In this document: positions 24,740-33,029 of the stretch, one piece after another
How positions within the stretch are numbered: position 1 is the stretch's first letter
Layout: the number at the start of each line of letters is the position of its first letter
NCBI GenBank assembly: GCA_030836325.1
Contig: JAURQC010000117.1
Location: 1-47,320 of the forward strand
Direction of reading: 5' to 3'
Source of the DNA: Candidatus Nanopelagicales bacterium
GTDB lineage: Bacteria > Actinomycetota > Actinomycetes > S36-B12
Length of the DNA stretch: 47,320 nt
Program-made: the position numbers and the translations under genes
The notes under the pieces: generated by a model
The model's database searches: none
Told to the model about the DNA's origin: nothing
What the model saw: only the letters and a program-made list of their open reading frames with translations

Positions 24740-26089
24740 ATGCACCACGGTCTTGCCGAAGTCCGCCAAAGCTTGCAGGACGACGGAATCGACGTTGTCC
24801 GACTCATCTACAGCGATGTCTTGGGCATTCCGCGCTCAAAAGACCTCCTGGTCTCGCAATTGGAGCGCGCCGGAAGCAACGGCCCGGCCTTCTGTCAAGG
24901 CGTCTGGGTCACCAACACCCGCGGTGGAGTCTTGGATGGGCACGGCAGCATCTCGGATGGGCTCCCCGATCTGGTGACTCGACTCGATCCGTCGACCATC
25001 CGCCCGATTCCGTGGGAGCCCGGTGTCGCCTACGTGGTAGCTGACAGCTTCGAGCCCAGCGGTGAAGACAGCCCGGTAGCCCCACGGTCGGTCCTGCGGT
25101 CGGTCCTTGCCGCGTACGGTGATCGAAACCTGTCTCCAGTGATCGGTCCGGAATTGGAGTTCTACTTCGCGCACCGCCCGGAGGGCTCCTGGGAGCGCGT
25201 TCTCAACAAGACCGGTCGGGTGTACATGACCGGCAGCATCGTCGATCATGAGGGCCTGTTCTTGCACATGCTGCGGATGATCGATCAGTTGAACATCGGT
25301 GCCTTCGCTGGCAACCACGAGTTCTCACCGTCCCAATACGAGATCAACTTGTGGCATTCCGATGCGCTCGATGCCGCAGATCGGACGTTCATTTTCAAGA
25401 CTGCGGTGAAGGACATCGCACATCGCGCTGGAGTCAACGCGACGTTCATGGGCAAGCCGTGGAACGACGAAGGGGGCAGTGGTTTCCACGTTCACTTCTC
25501 TGTGGTCGACAGTCACGGTGAGAACCAGATGCACGATGGCGGAGCCGGACTCAGCGCGACGGCAGAGTCCATGATTGCCGGGATCATCGCGCACGCGGAT
25601 GCCCTCTCGGCGTTTACAAACCCCTCCATCAACGCCTTCAAGCGGCTCGGTCCCGACACGTTGGCTCCGTATCGCTCGAATTGGGGTCTGGACAACCGCA
25701 GCACGATGATTCGAATTCCACCTGAGCGGGGCCATGGAACGCGTCTGGAATTGCGGATCGGGGATGCCGCTGCGAACCCGTACGTGGTTGCAGCCGCAGT
25801 CCTTGCGGCTGCTCTCGACGGAATCGAGAAGGGGCTCACTCCGCCGGCACCGCTTGAGGGTTGGACCTACGAGGATGAATCGGCAGATGTCCTGCCGATG
25901 ACGCTTGAGGCGGCTCTTGATGCGCTGGCGGCAGACGAGGTCATGACGAACAAGTTGGGCGATGTCTTCGTTCAAACGTTCGTGACATTGAAACGGGACG
26001 AACTCGAGAGATACAACGCGGAAGTCGCCGACCCGGCTACCCGCGACGTGACCGATTGGGAACTCGAGGAGTACATCGAGGACTACTGA
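24740..26089 (+). CDS. Glutamine synthetase-like gamma-glutamyl ligase (copy 1)
   Basis: A 449-residue member of the GS family. It shows the N-terminal beta-grasp strand (VRLIYSDVLGIPRSKDL), the metal/glutamate site GPELEFYF, the helix SPSQYEINLWHSDALDAADRTFIFK, the ATP region GFHVHFSV, and RLELRIGDAAANPYVVAAAVLAA. The lack of the adenylylation-type tail and the GS-III-like spacing favour ligases such as PuuA, IpuC or TdnQ, which join glutamate to an amine through ATP. It is divergent from a GATase-like hydrolase, so the pair may charge and discharge one amine. ATG 24740 has GGGGAG close upstream. It converges on the LLM gene with a 6-bp gap. Confidence 0.87.
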   Translation: MHHGLAEVRQSLQDDGIDVVRLIYSDVLGIPRSKDLLVSQLERAGSNGPAFCQGVWVTNTRGGVLDGHGSISDGLPDLVTRLDPSTIRPIPWEPGVAYVVADSFEPSGEDSPVAPRSVLRSVLAAYGDRNLSPVIGPELEFYFAHRPEGSWERVLNKTGRVYMTGSIVDHEGLFLHMLRMIDQLNIGAFAGNHEFSPSQYEINLWHSDALDAADRTFIFKTAVKDIAHRAGVNATFMGKPWNDEGGSGFHVHFSVVDSHGENQMHDGGAGLSATAESMIAGIIAHADALSAFTNPSINAFKRLGPDTLAPYRSNWGLDNRSTMIRIPPERGHGTRLELRIGDAAANPYVVAAAVLAAALDGIEKGLTPPAPLEGWTYEDESADVLPMTLEAALDALAADEVMTNKLGDVFVQTFVTLKRDELERYNAEVADPATRDVTDWELEEYIEDY

Positions 26090-26095
26090 TCGTGA

Positions 26096-27028
26096 CTAGC
26101 CGGTCAACTGCTCCACTCGAGTGACGACGTCCCTGCAGAATGCCGAGTGGGCTGACCGATCGTCGATGAAGATTGATGGTTTGATGCAGAACGTCCCAAC
26201 GCCAAACTGCATCTGACGCGGAATCTCCTCGAGCGCCGGCTCTAGGGGCGCGCACGCGTTGTCACTCGGGAACTCCACCCGGGTTCCTCCGACGAGCTCG
26301 AAGTCCTGCGTTGATTTCCCGTGGGGCTCAAGGGCCGCACTGAGTGAATCCAGATGGTCGTTTTCGATCCGACCAAGCGGGTGGTAGCCGGAGCCATAGG
26401 TGGCCAGTCGCCGGACTATGGCGGGGTGCACGCCCTGACCACCGAACCACAGAGCCGGCCCAGCAGCAGTGGTCGGTTTGGGGTCGACGAACGCATCGGA
26501 GAATGAGTAGTGCTCACCCGCATGACTAGCGGGAGAGTGAGCCCATACCTCACGCCAGATGGCGAGGTGCTCGTCTAGCAGTTGGCCACGCCGGCGGAAA
26601 TCCACGCCAAGTGCCTGGTATTCATCCTGGTGCCAACTCACCGTCGGTTGAACGACGAGGCGACCCTCGGATAGCAGATCCAGTGTCGCGAGGTCCTTGG
26701 CCAAGGCGAGGGGATGGCGCAACGGCGCGATGAGCGCAACCGCGCCGATCCGGATGCGATCGGTGGCGGCAGCGATCGCGGCAAGGAGAATCAGGCTCGC
26801 GGGCCAGGCCGTTTCGGGATCTTGGTTACCAGGCATCGCATAGTCGCGCGGGTTGGCCATCCGACCTTGTGAACCTGCTGACGGGCCCATCACAACGTGG
26901 TCGCTCACCATGACCATGTCGAAGCCTGCGTCCTCGGCCTCCTGAGCCATGCGTACGAGATCTCGAAGATCGCGCGGATCTGTCAACGTCCAATTCTCGG
27001 TGAGAACGCTCACCAAGCGCGCGGTCAT
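26096..27028 (-). CDS. LLM class (luciferase-like) oxidoreductase, probably F420-dependent
   Basis: A 310-residue TIM-barrel oxidoreductase of the bacterial luciferase family. Recognisable parts are the N-terminal AQEAEDAGFDMVMVSDHVVMG, TDRIRIGAVALIAPLRHPLALAKDLATLDLLSEGRLVV and WFGGQGVHPAIVRRLATYGSGY. Such proteins use F420 or FMN; F420 is favoured by the actinobacterial setting and single-subunit form. It may oxidise an alcohol, reduce an imine or ring, or act as a monooxygenase. It lies 25 bp after the acetoacetate-decarboxylase-family gene on the same strand, so the two likely form an operon under dyad site D. Confidence 0.87.
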   Translation of the reverse strand: MTARLVSVLTENWTLTDPRDLRDLVRMAQEAEDAGFDMVMVSDHVVMGPSAGSQGRMANPRDYAMPGNQDPETAWPASLILLAAIAAATDRIRIGAVALIAPLRHPLALAKDLATLDLLSEGRLVVQPTVSWHQDEYQALGVDFRRRGQLLDEHLAIWREVWAHSPASHAGEHYSFSDAFVDPKPTTAAGPALWFGGQGVHPAIVRRLATYGSGYHPLGRIENDHLDSLSAALEPHGKSTQDFELVGGTRVEFPSDNACAPLEPALEEIPRQMQFGVGTFCIKPSIFIDDRSAHSAFCRDVVTRVEQLTG

Positions 27029-27053
27029 GTTGTGTGCCTAGGCGTGGGCCGGG

Positions 27054-27860
27054 TCAGCGGGCCTGTGAGGAGTCGTCAAGCAACGTGCCACCGGCAAACG
27101 TCACACCAACCTCGCGGTAGTAGCCGCCGATCACTTCCCGAACGGGCAGGAGTGATGCGGGCTTATCCCAGGGTGAATCGTGCAACTCGATCTCCGCGTC
27201 ACCTGCCCACGGCTCGCCGAGATCCGCGTCCACTCCACCCATCGTGACGATCTGTGACAAAGACATGCCGGCGCCGGTGATCGAAGGCATGAATCGGTGA
27301 TGGACCATCGGATGCCCATTGACGAATCCATTCGTGGGACTGGGCTCACGGAGGGTGACCTTCGCCGACGCCAATCGGTGATCGTAGGCCGCGAGGCTTG
27401 CCCCGAAGGTTCCCCCCGGAGCCACTCGCGGACTGGCCTTTCCATGATTGAAGGCTCGAGTCACATAGATGCTGCCCAGCTTCTTTGGATATCCCTGGAA
27501 CCAGCCGCGTCCGATGGCGAAATCCGTCGTGACCCAGATGAGTTCGCACCTGCTGTACGTAACGCCCTGGTACTGGCATCTCACGACGAAGAAGGCCTCG
27601 AGATATTGCGATCGCGAAGGGTCGAGAAGTTCGGCCTTTGATGCACTGCACGATTGCCAGTCGGCCCAGATCAAGGCGACGGCACCCGGATCCTCGTCGG
27701 CGAGATCGAGATCAGGAGGCAACAGCGCACGGACTTTGTCGACGTCGGTCCGATACTCGACCGTCAACAAGGTGCCCGAGTAGTACCACGGCATGTCGGG
27801 GACTAGGGCAGATTCGCCTCCGGGGGTGTAGGGCGGGAGAAAACCTCGGGACTCACTCAT
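27054..27860 (-). CDS. Acetoacetate decarboxylase family protein
   Basis: A 268-residue protein of the ADC fold. The key segment GWFQGYPKKLGSIYVTR aligns with the active-site loop of acetoacetate decarboxylase, where the first lysine of the KK pair forms the Schiff base and the second lowers its pKa. Other features are LLPPDLDLADEDPGAVALIW and CQYQGVTYSRCELIWVTTDFAIGRG. Many family members are not acetoacetate decarboxylases but act on other beta-keto acids or as hydratase-aldolases. It is first in a likely two-gene operon with the LLM oxidoreductase and is divergent from the TetR gene across site D. Confidence 0.85.
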   Translation of the reverse strand: MSESRGFLPPYTPGGESALVPDMPWYYSGTLLTVEYRTDVDKVRALLPPDLDLADEDPGAVALIWADWQSCSASKAELLDPSRSQYLEAFFVVRCQYQGVTYSRCELIWVTTDFAIGRGWFQGYPKKLGSIYVTRAFNHGKASPRVAPGGTFGASLAAYDHRLASAKVTLREPSPTNGFVNGHPMVHHRFMPSITGAGMSLSQIVTMGGVDADLGEPWAGDAEIELHDSPWDKPASLLPVREVIGGYYREVGVTFAGGTLLDDSSQAR

Positions 27861-27881
27861 GTTCGGAGAGCGTAGTGGGGG

Positions 27882-27901
27882 ATCGTTTGCTTGCGAACGA
27901 A
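27882..27901. promoter_or_regulatory. Operator-like dyad, site D (ATCGTT-N8-AACGAA)
   Basis: ATCGTT and AACGAA flank TGCTTGCG in the 77-bp gap between the divergent ADC-family and TetR genes. Eight of the twelve arm bases nearest the centre are symmetrical and the spacing is the same as in sites A to C. A further AACGAA copy follows at 27902-27907. The adjoining TetR protein is a natural candidate to bind it. Confidence 0.55.
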
Positions 27902-27937
27902 AACGAAGGACTTACTTAGCTCGCCTAGGCTTAGTGG

Positions 27938-28591
27938 ATGGGTCGACCGGCACGCCTGTCTCGTGAAGCTATCTGTGATGCGGCCATGGCCCTGTTGGCT
28001 GAAAGCGGTTCGGCGGACTTCACGATGCGGGCCCTCGGTGATCGATTGGGCGTAGATCCCTCAGCCGTCTACCGGCACTTCTCCGATAAGGACGATCTGC
28101 TCCTGGAGGTGGGCGACCGATCAATGGACCCGGTAACCCGGGGATTTCTGGCATCGCAGGATGCCTACTCGGACATCATCCGGCTTTGCGGTCGCTTGCG
28201 CTCGACGCTGATCGAGAGTCCGGTGGTGTTACCCATTGTCGCGGCCGGCCCCACGCGTAGGGAAAACGAGCTACGGATCACTGAAATCGTGCTCGATGCG
28301 CTTAACCGTGCTGGTCTCGACACCGACCGAGCAGTGATCGCTTATCACGCGATCATCGAATACACGCTGGGGTCTGCCTGGCTGGATGCCCCGCTTGCTG
28401 CTGCCAGTTCGGACAGAACCGCCACCTACCAGAAGTGGCGCGCTGATTACCGGAATCTCGATCCGCGACGATTCCCCACAACCGTGGCGGCGTCGTCCTC
28501 CCTCTATCCGTCCAGTAATGCCGTTTTCGAGGCCGGGCTGTCGGCGTTACTCACCGGGCTGCTGGCCGAAGTGGCGAGCGAGAAGGCTTAG
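27938..28591 (+). CDS. TetR family transcriptional regulator
   Basis: A 217-residue regulator. The N-terminal helix-turn-helix is clear: LSREAICDAAMALLAESG, then FTMRALGDRLGVDPSAVYRHFSDKDDLLLEVGD. The C-terminal ligand domain (about residues 65-215) resembles the TetR_C type found in regulators of small aromatic or amphipathic ligands. There is little ribosome-binding sequence before ATG 27938, so translation may be leaderless or weak. It is divergent from the ADC-family gene across site D and overlaps the convergent GS-like gene by four bases. Confidence 0.92.
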   Translation: MGRPARLSREAICDAAMALLAESGSADFTMRALGDRLGVDPSAVYRHFSDKDDLLLEVGDRSMDPVTRGFLASQDAYSDIIRLCGRLRSTLIESPVVLPIVAAGPTRRENELRITEIVLDALNRAGLDTDRAVIAYHAIIEYTLGSAWLDAPLAAASSDRTATYQKWRADYRNLDPRRFPTTVAASSSLYPSSNAVFEAGLSALLTGLLAEVASEKA

Positions 28592-29856
28592 TAGACGCGG
28601 GAGTATTCGGTCTGTTCCCAATCCGTAACGGTCGCATTCCATCGCTCGATCTCCTTGCGCTTGAGTTCGATGTAGACCTCAAGCAGATCTGGATGGAAGA
28701 AGGCCTTCAGTGCATCGTCGCGTTCCAGCGCATCAAGAGCCTCGGTGAGTGAGTGTGGGGTGTGGCGATCGGTATTGGGCGCGGCATCGGCGTCTCCCAC
28801 CTGAGGATCGGGCAACGGGAGTTCCCGCTCGACCCCGGACAGCCCGGCCGCCAAAATGGCGGCAGTGAGCAGGTGTGGGTTGGCGGTGCCGTCGGCCATT
28901 CGGTGCTCGACACGGGTCCCCGCACCACGCTGTCCGGGTACGCGGACCGTCGAAATGCGGTTGTCCCAACCCCAGTTAGCCCAGTAGCCCGACAGCATCC
29001 CGGGCGTCAGACGCTTGTAGGAATTGACAGTTGGTCCTGCGAATGCCGCGAGCGCCTCATGGTGGTCGATCAAACCGGCGATGAAGTGCTTCATCAGTGG
29101 TGAGATGCCATCGGCATCGGATTCGTCGATGAACGCGTTCTTCCCACTCTCGTCATTGAGGCTGGTGTTCACATGTAGACCGCTACCGACGGCATCATTG
29201 AAGGGACGGGCCATGAAAGTGATGTCGATTCCGCGCTCACGTGCGATCTCTCGAGCAAGAATGCGAAACAGGAAGGCTGCATCGGCGGCCTCGAGTGACT
29301 CTTGGTAGTGAAGTGAGGCCTCGACTTGGCTGGGGGTGAACTCGCTGTTGGCTCCTTCGGGATGCAGCTCGCATTCGTGCGCGAGTGCCACGATCTTCTC
29401 GAGAGTTCCTGTCGGGTCGGCCCCCGGACCGATGCCGTATACGCGGTGGTCCGGCACGGGGAGTTTGGTGAGGGGTGAACGCTGCTCAAGGAGGAAGAAC
29501 TCCATCTCGAAGCCCGTCACTGGGAAGAGCCCTCGTGCTCTCCACCTATCCACAACCGACGTTAACGCACGCCGGGAGTCCAGCGGAAGGTCTCGGCCGT
29601 CGGCGAAGTGCAGGTGCGCGAGGCCGATCTGCCGATCTCGCCAGGGCCGCACCGACGAGGCGTCCAGGCGTGCCTCCATGTCCGGAAAGCCGGCGCTGGT
29701 GGAGTAGTTGGCGGTCTCAAGGAATTCGAGATCGAGCCCCTGGACCATCACGGTGATGGCGTAGTGAGTGGGGTGTTCACGCCGACTACCCGGAACGGTT
29801 TTCCCGTGAGCCAGGCCCAGAAGGTCGGGGAAGACGATGTCGATCTGGTCGCTCAC
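28588..29856 (-). CDS. Glutamine synthetase-like gamma-glutamyl ligase (copy 2)
   Basis: A 422-residue GS-family protein. It starts almost at the first beta strand (DIVFPDLLGLAHGKTVPGS), so the N-terminal beta-grasp part is shorter than in copy 1. Conserved stretches are FEMEFFLLEQ (metal site), SPSQVEASLHYQESLEAADAAFLFRIL, GSGLHVNTSL, and the arginine and ATP region RVEHRMADGTANPHLLTAAILAAGL. It is the last gene of an operon with the alpha/beta hydrolase and the NicX-type dioxygenase, three bases after the latter's stop. A GS-like ligase coupled to a pyridine-ring dioxygenase is not part of the known nicotinate pathway. Substrate amine unknown. Confidence 0.87.
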   Translation of the reverse strand: MSDQIDIVFPDLLGLAHGKTVPGSRREHPTHYAITVMVQGLDLEFLETANYSTSAGFPDMEARLDASSVRPWRDRQIGLAHLHFADGRDLPLDSRRALTSVVDRWRARGLFPVTGFEMEFFLLEQRSPLTKLPVPDHRVYGIGPGADPTGTLEKIVALAHECELHPEGANSEFTPSQVEASLHYQESLEAADAAFLFRILAREIARERGIDITFMARPFNDAVGSGLHVNTSLNDESGKNAFIDESDADGISPLMKHFIAGLIDHHEALAAFAGPTVNSYKRLTPGMLSGYWANWGWDNRISTVRVPGQRGAGTRVEHRMADGTANPHLLTAAILAAGLSGVERELPLPDPQVGDADAAPNTDRHTPHSLTEALDALERDDALKAFFHPDLLEVYIELKRKEIERWNATVTDWEQTEYSRVY

Positions 29857-29859
29857 GGC

Positions 29860-30918
29860 CTAGATCTTCTCCTCACCCGCAGCGACACCAGTGAGGCGTC
29901 CTGCGTCGACGACCTGGTGATCATCGAGGAAGACGTTGCAGTTGCGCATGGGAATGTCGAAATGGCAGACACTAAATCTCTCGGCGTTCTCGTTGGCCCC
30001 GGTGCTGTACATGAAATTACCCTCGAAGGCACGGGCCTCAGTGCCGTTGAACTGCGAGCGGTCGTACAACTCCAGGTAGTCCCAGCGCGCCGCTGGGTTC
30101 ATGCCCCAGCCGATGTGCGATGTCGCGTAGGCATCCTTGTCGAATGCAGACATGTATGACTTCAGCATGTCCGCTTGATAGCCCTTGCCTTCGATCGCCA
30201 CGACGTAGTCATCCTCGACCATCAACGTGATCGGATCTTGCACGTAGTGCTTGAACGTGATGTTGATGTCGCCCGGTGCCAAGACGATTTGACCGTTGAC
30301 GCGATGGCGTGCCGGAAAGGCCAACACGAGGCCTCCGGGCCAGTGCGCGATCTCCCCAGGCCCACCGATCACACCAGTGGACCCGGCGGTAAAGGCGTCG
30401 GCGAGTTCCACCTCGATGTTGGTACCCATGTCGCTGGTGGCGCGCATGACCTTCGCTTGCCTCATGAAGTCATGGGACTTTGCCACTCTTTCGGCCATCA
30501 CCTCGTCGTGGGGCAGTCGCTCGAAGATCTCAGGGTGCTCATTGCTGATCATGAAGACGGATGTGCCGGAACCGAGGATGTCGCGAAGTTCGCGCGAGTG
30601 CAGAAGTCCTTCAACCGTAACGTCGATAACCAGCGGGACGGACGAGACGGCGGCGACTGCGCCCGCCTGTCCCTTGAGTGCCAGAGATGTTCCGGTGGAA
30701 CGCAGTGCCACCGGTCCGCCGTTGGCTGGCGTGCGCATAACGACCTCGAAGGGCTTCGCGCCGAGGTACTCGGCAGCGAGTATCGACGTTGCCACGAGTT
30801 CTGGGCGGCTGGCACTCTCAGACAAGATGACGACTTCATCGCCGGCTTTCATGCCATTGAGCTGGAACTGTTGGGCGAACCGCTTGATCCAGCGCCACTC
30901 GGAGTTTGCGGTGTTCAT
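29860..30918 (-). CDS. nicX: NicX-type 2,5-dihydroxypyridine 5,6-dioxygenase (leucyl aminopeptidase M29-like fold)
   Basis: A 352-residue protein that closely follows NicX in its C-terminal half: SHIGWGMNPAARWDYLEL, ARAFEGNFMYSTGANE, and CHFDIPMRNCNVFLDDHQVV. The residues I recall as Fe(II) ligands of Pseudomonas NicX (His265, Ser302, His318, Asp320) fall at His268, Ser305, His319 and Asp321 here. NicX opens 2,5-dihydroxypyridine between C5 and C6 to N-formylmaleamate in the cytoplasm. The gene overlaps the hydrolase stop by one base. That hydrolase could fill the NicD (deformylase) role. NicF and NicE homologues are not in the window, so the exact substrate may differ (another hydroxylated N-heterocycle). 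Confidence 0.85.
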   Translation of the reverse strand: MNTANSEWRWIKRFAQQFQLNGMKAGDEVVILSESASRPELVATSILAAEYLGAKPFEVVMRTPANGGPVALRSTGTSLALKGQAGAVAAVSSVPLVIDVTVEGLLHSRELRDILGSGTSVFMISNEHPEIFERLPHDEVMAERVAKSHDFMRQAKVMRATSDMGTNIEVELADAFTAGSTGVIGGPGEIAHWPGGLVLAFPARHRVNGQIVLAPGDINITFKHYVQDPITLMVEDDYVVAIEGKGYQADMLKSYMSAFDKDAYATSHIGWGMNPAARWDYLELYDRSQFNGTEARAFEGNFMYSTGANENAERFSVCHFDIPMRNCNVFLDDHQVVDAGRLTGVAAGEEKI

Positions 30919-31715
30919 TAGGACTCCTTCGGATGCGAGGACCAGTGCTCAAGTATGAGTGCGTTGACCTCTTCGGCTACTTCCAGGTTCAACAAGTGTC
31001 CTGCACCGGGAATCACGACCACACGCGAGTTCGGCATGAGGTCGTCGATGGCCTGGGCGTAGGCGACCGGCGTCTCCTCGTCGAATTCGCCGACCAAGAT
31101 CAACGTGGGCACATCAATTGTCGGGAGTATCGATCGAGTGTCATGGCTTGCGATCGTGCTCAGCGAGTCGAGTAAGCCCGCGAGAGGTACGCGTGCCATC
31201 GCTTCGACGGCTTCGGGCACGACATGCGCTCCGTTGGGACCGGCGAGTGAGGATAAAATCGCAGGTGCGGCGGCCGCGGGGCTTCCCATGGCCTCCAGCC
31301 CAGAAAGCCGGTTTGCTCGCCATTCATCTGGGTCGGTCCCGTCGAGGCCGAACTTCGGGCTGGTGCACAAGAGCGTCAAGGTACGTATTCGCGACGGTGC
31401 CTGGGCGGTCGCATATTGCGCGATCATCCCACCGAAACTCATGCCCACAAGATCTACGGGTTCATTCGGGCTCACCGCTTCGATGAAGTCGACGGCGGCA
31501 TCCGCGTAGGCACCGAAATCGGTGGACGCAACCGGGGCAGACTCCCCGTAGCCAGGAGCGTCCCACGCCACGCAGCGTCGGTGGTCCGACAGGATCGCGA
31601 GTTGGGGCCGCCATGCGGTTCGTCCTCCACCGAGCCCGTGCAGGAATATGGCCGTGGAGCCCGTGCCTGCTTCACGCCATGCGATGGGGGCAGCGTCGAT
31701 GTCCACGGCCTTCAT
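30918..31715 (-). CDS. Alpha/beta hydrolase (possible N-formylmaleamate deformylase role)
   Basis: A 265-residue alpha/beta-hydrolase-fold enzyme. The oxyanion motif is FLHGLGGG, the nucleophile is Ser93 in GMSFGG, the acid Asp212 in LVGEFDEETP and the base His240 in GAGHLLNLE. Sequence style is like 3-oxoadipate enol-lactonase and meta-cleavage hydrolases. Coupling to the NicX-type gene (one-base overlap) makes a NicD-like deformylase or a ring-fission-product hydrolase plausible. I chose ATG 31715; the frame stays open to 32570, but that extension lies antisense to the acyl-CoA dehydrogenase-like gene and has no similarity to hydrolases. An 18-bp perfect dyad sits 22 bp upstream. Confidence 0.88.
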   Translation of the reverse strand: MKAVDIDAAPIAWREAGTGSTAIFLHGLGGGRTAWRPQLAILSDHRRCVAWDAPGYGESAPVASTDFGAYADAAVDFIEAVSPNEPVDLVGMSFGGMIAQYATAQAPSRIRTLTLLCTSPKFGLDGTDPDEWRANRLSGLEAMGSPAAAAPAILSSLAGPNGAHVVPEAVEAMARVPLAGLLDSLSTIASHDTRSILPTIDVPTLILVGEFDEETPVAYAQAIDDLMPNSRVVVIPGAGHLLNLEVAEEVNALILEHWSSHPKES

Positions 31716-31736
31716 GGCAGGGAACGCTAAGTGTGA

Positions 31737-31775
31737 TGTCGCGACTTTGTCAACGGTGTTGACAAAGTCGCGACA
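31737..31775. promoter_or_regulatory. 18-bp perfect inverted repeat carrying two outward -35-like boxes
   Basis: Arms 31737-31754 (TGTCGCGACTTTGTCAAC) and 31758-31775 are perfect complements around GGT, in the 78-bp gap between the divergent hydrolase/NicX operon and the acyl-CoA dehydrogenase-like operon. Each arm contains TTGACA read outward (31759-31764 on the plus strand and the mirror on the minus strand), at a distance from each start that suits a -35 element; the -10 matches are weak. Each arm also contains the small palindrome GTCGCGAC. Best read as an operator shared by two divergent promoters. Confidence 0.7.
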
Positions 31776-31793
31776 GTCCATCAACATCGCGGC

Positions 31794-33029
31794 ATGACGC
31801 CTCCCGTTGCCTCCCATGAAGGTGCCCGCGCCCACACAGGTGCGGCTCGTCCCATCCGCCTCGACGACCAGTCCCGCGACGATCTGGTTCAGATCGTGCG
31901 CGACCTCGGTCCGATGATGCGCGAACGTGCGGTCGACATCGATCGCAATGCCGTCTTCCCGTTCGAAAACTTCGACGACTTCCGCCGTACGGGGCTCCTG
32001 GCCGTGTGCGTCCCGAAGCAGTACGGAGGACTCGGAGCCAGTTTCGCGGACTACGCACGCGTCTCCGCTGAGATCGGACGCTACTGCGGTTCTACCGCCC
32101 TCACCTTCAACATGCACAACGCGACGATGCTGTGGGCCGGCGAGGTCAGCGACCTTCTGGATATGACGCCAGAGGAGCGGGAAACCCACGAGCGTCGTCG
32201 TGCGGAAATGTTTCGTGGTGTTGTTGAGGACGGCGAGATTCACTCGCAACCGTTCAGTGAAGGACTCAACCCAGGTGCACTCGCGGGGGTTGCCACGAAG
32301 GCTGAGCCGGTCGAGGGTGGCTATCGCGTCACGGGTCGGAAGATTTTCGCGTCTTTGTCGGGCGCGGCGAATCGCTACAACGTCACGTGTCAGGTACCGG
32401 GAGAAGACTTCCTGCGCCTGTTGTCGGTTCGCTCCGATTCCGATGGCGTCGAGATCGTCGACGATTGGGATCCCCTCGGTATGCGCGGAACGGTCTCCCG
32501 GACTCTCCTGCTCAAGGAAGCATTTGTCCCGTTCGACGACGAGATCATGCCCGGGGGTATGTACGACCAAGCGGCAAATCGCTATCCCTATCTGTTCATG
32601 TCTCTCGCACCCAGTTACCTCGGGCTGACCAACGGCATACTCGATTTCACCCGTGACTACCTGCGCGGTGAACTTCCCGGAGCGGCTTCGGGAACTGCCC
32701 GACGCGACAACCCCATCAAGCAGGTGGGGTGGGCCGAAATGCAGATCAAGTACGAGCAGAGCCGAGCCATGCTCTATTCGGTTCTGGACGACGCCTACCT
32801 CGATCCAGACGAGGACATGATGGTCAGTGCGTGGTCAGCGGTGAACACCGTGATGGAGAACGCGAATGAGGTCGCTCGCGTAGCGGTCCGGGTTTGTGGC
32901 GGTCAGTCGATGCTCAAGCATCTTCCACTTGAGCGGATGTATCGAGACTCTCGGCTGGGTGCCTTGATGCTTCCGTGGAGTGGAGAGGTCACGATGGAGC
33001 GGATTGGTAAGGCTCGACTCTATGACTGA
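31794..33029 (+). CDS. Acyl-CoA dehydrogenase-like flavoprotein (noncanonical active site)
   Basis: A 411-residue ACAD-fold protein. Seen are the N-terminal helical domain (VPKQYGGLGASFADYARVSAEIGRYCGSTALTF), the beta domain (VTGRKIFASLSGAANRYNV) and the C-terminal helices ending LPWSGEVTMERIGKARLYD. The catalytic glutamate of classical ACADs (in YEGT) is replaced by Ser396 (WSGE). ACAD-fold monooxygenases such as HsaA/DszC-like proteins also lack it, so a non-dehydrogenase role is possible. It overlaps the CoA ligase start by eight bases, so it likely acts on the product of that ligase or on its precursor. ATG 31794 follows the 18-bp dyad by 18 bp, with little room for a leader. Confidence 0.82.
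   Translation: MTPPVASHEGARAHTGAARPIRLDDQSRDDLVQIVRDLGPMMRERAVDIDRNAVFPFENFDDFRRTGLLAVCVPKQYGGLGASFADYARVSAEIGRYCGSTALTFNMHNATMLWAGEVSDLLDMTPEERETHERRRAEMFRGVVEDGEIHSQPFSEGLNPGALAGVATKAEPVEGGYRVTGRKIFASLSGAANRYNVTCQVPGEDFLRLLSVRSDSDGVEIVDDWDPLGMRGTVSRTLLLKEAFVPFDDEIMPGGMYDQAANRYPYLFMSLAPSYLGLTNGILDFTRDYLRGELPGAASGTARRDNPIKQVGWAEMQIKYEQSRAMLYSVLDDAYLDPDEDMMVSAWSAVNTVMENANEVARVAVRVCGGQSMLKHLPLERMYRDSRLGALMLPWSGEVTMERIGKARLYD

Noticed and set aside
30175..30921. 248-codon plus-strand frame opposite the NicX-type gene
   Set aside because: No recognisable domain; His/Asp-rich low-complexity translation typical of an antisense shadow.
31716..32570. N-terminal extension of the alpha/beta hydrolase frame on the minus strand
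   Set aside because: It runs antisense through the acyl-CoA dehydrogenase-like gene, shows no hydrolase similarity, and would place the 18-bp dyad inside a coding region; ATG 31715 begins the fold directly.
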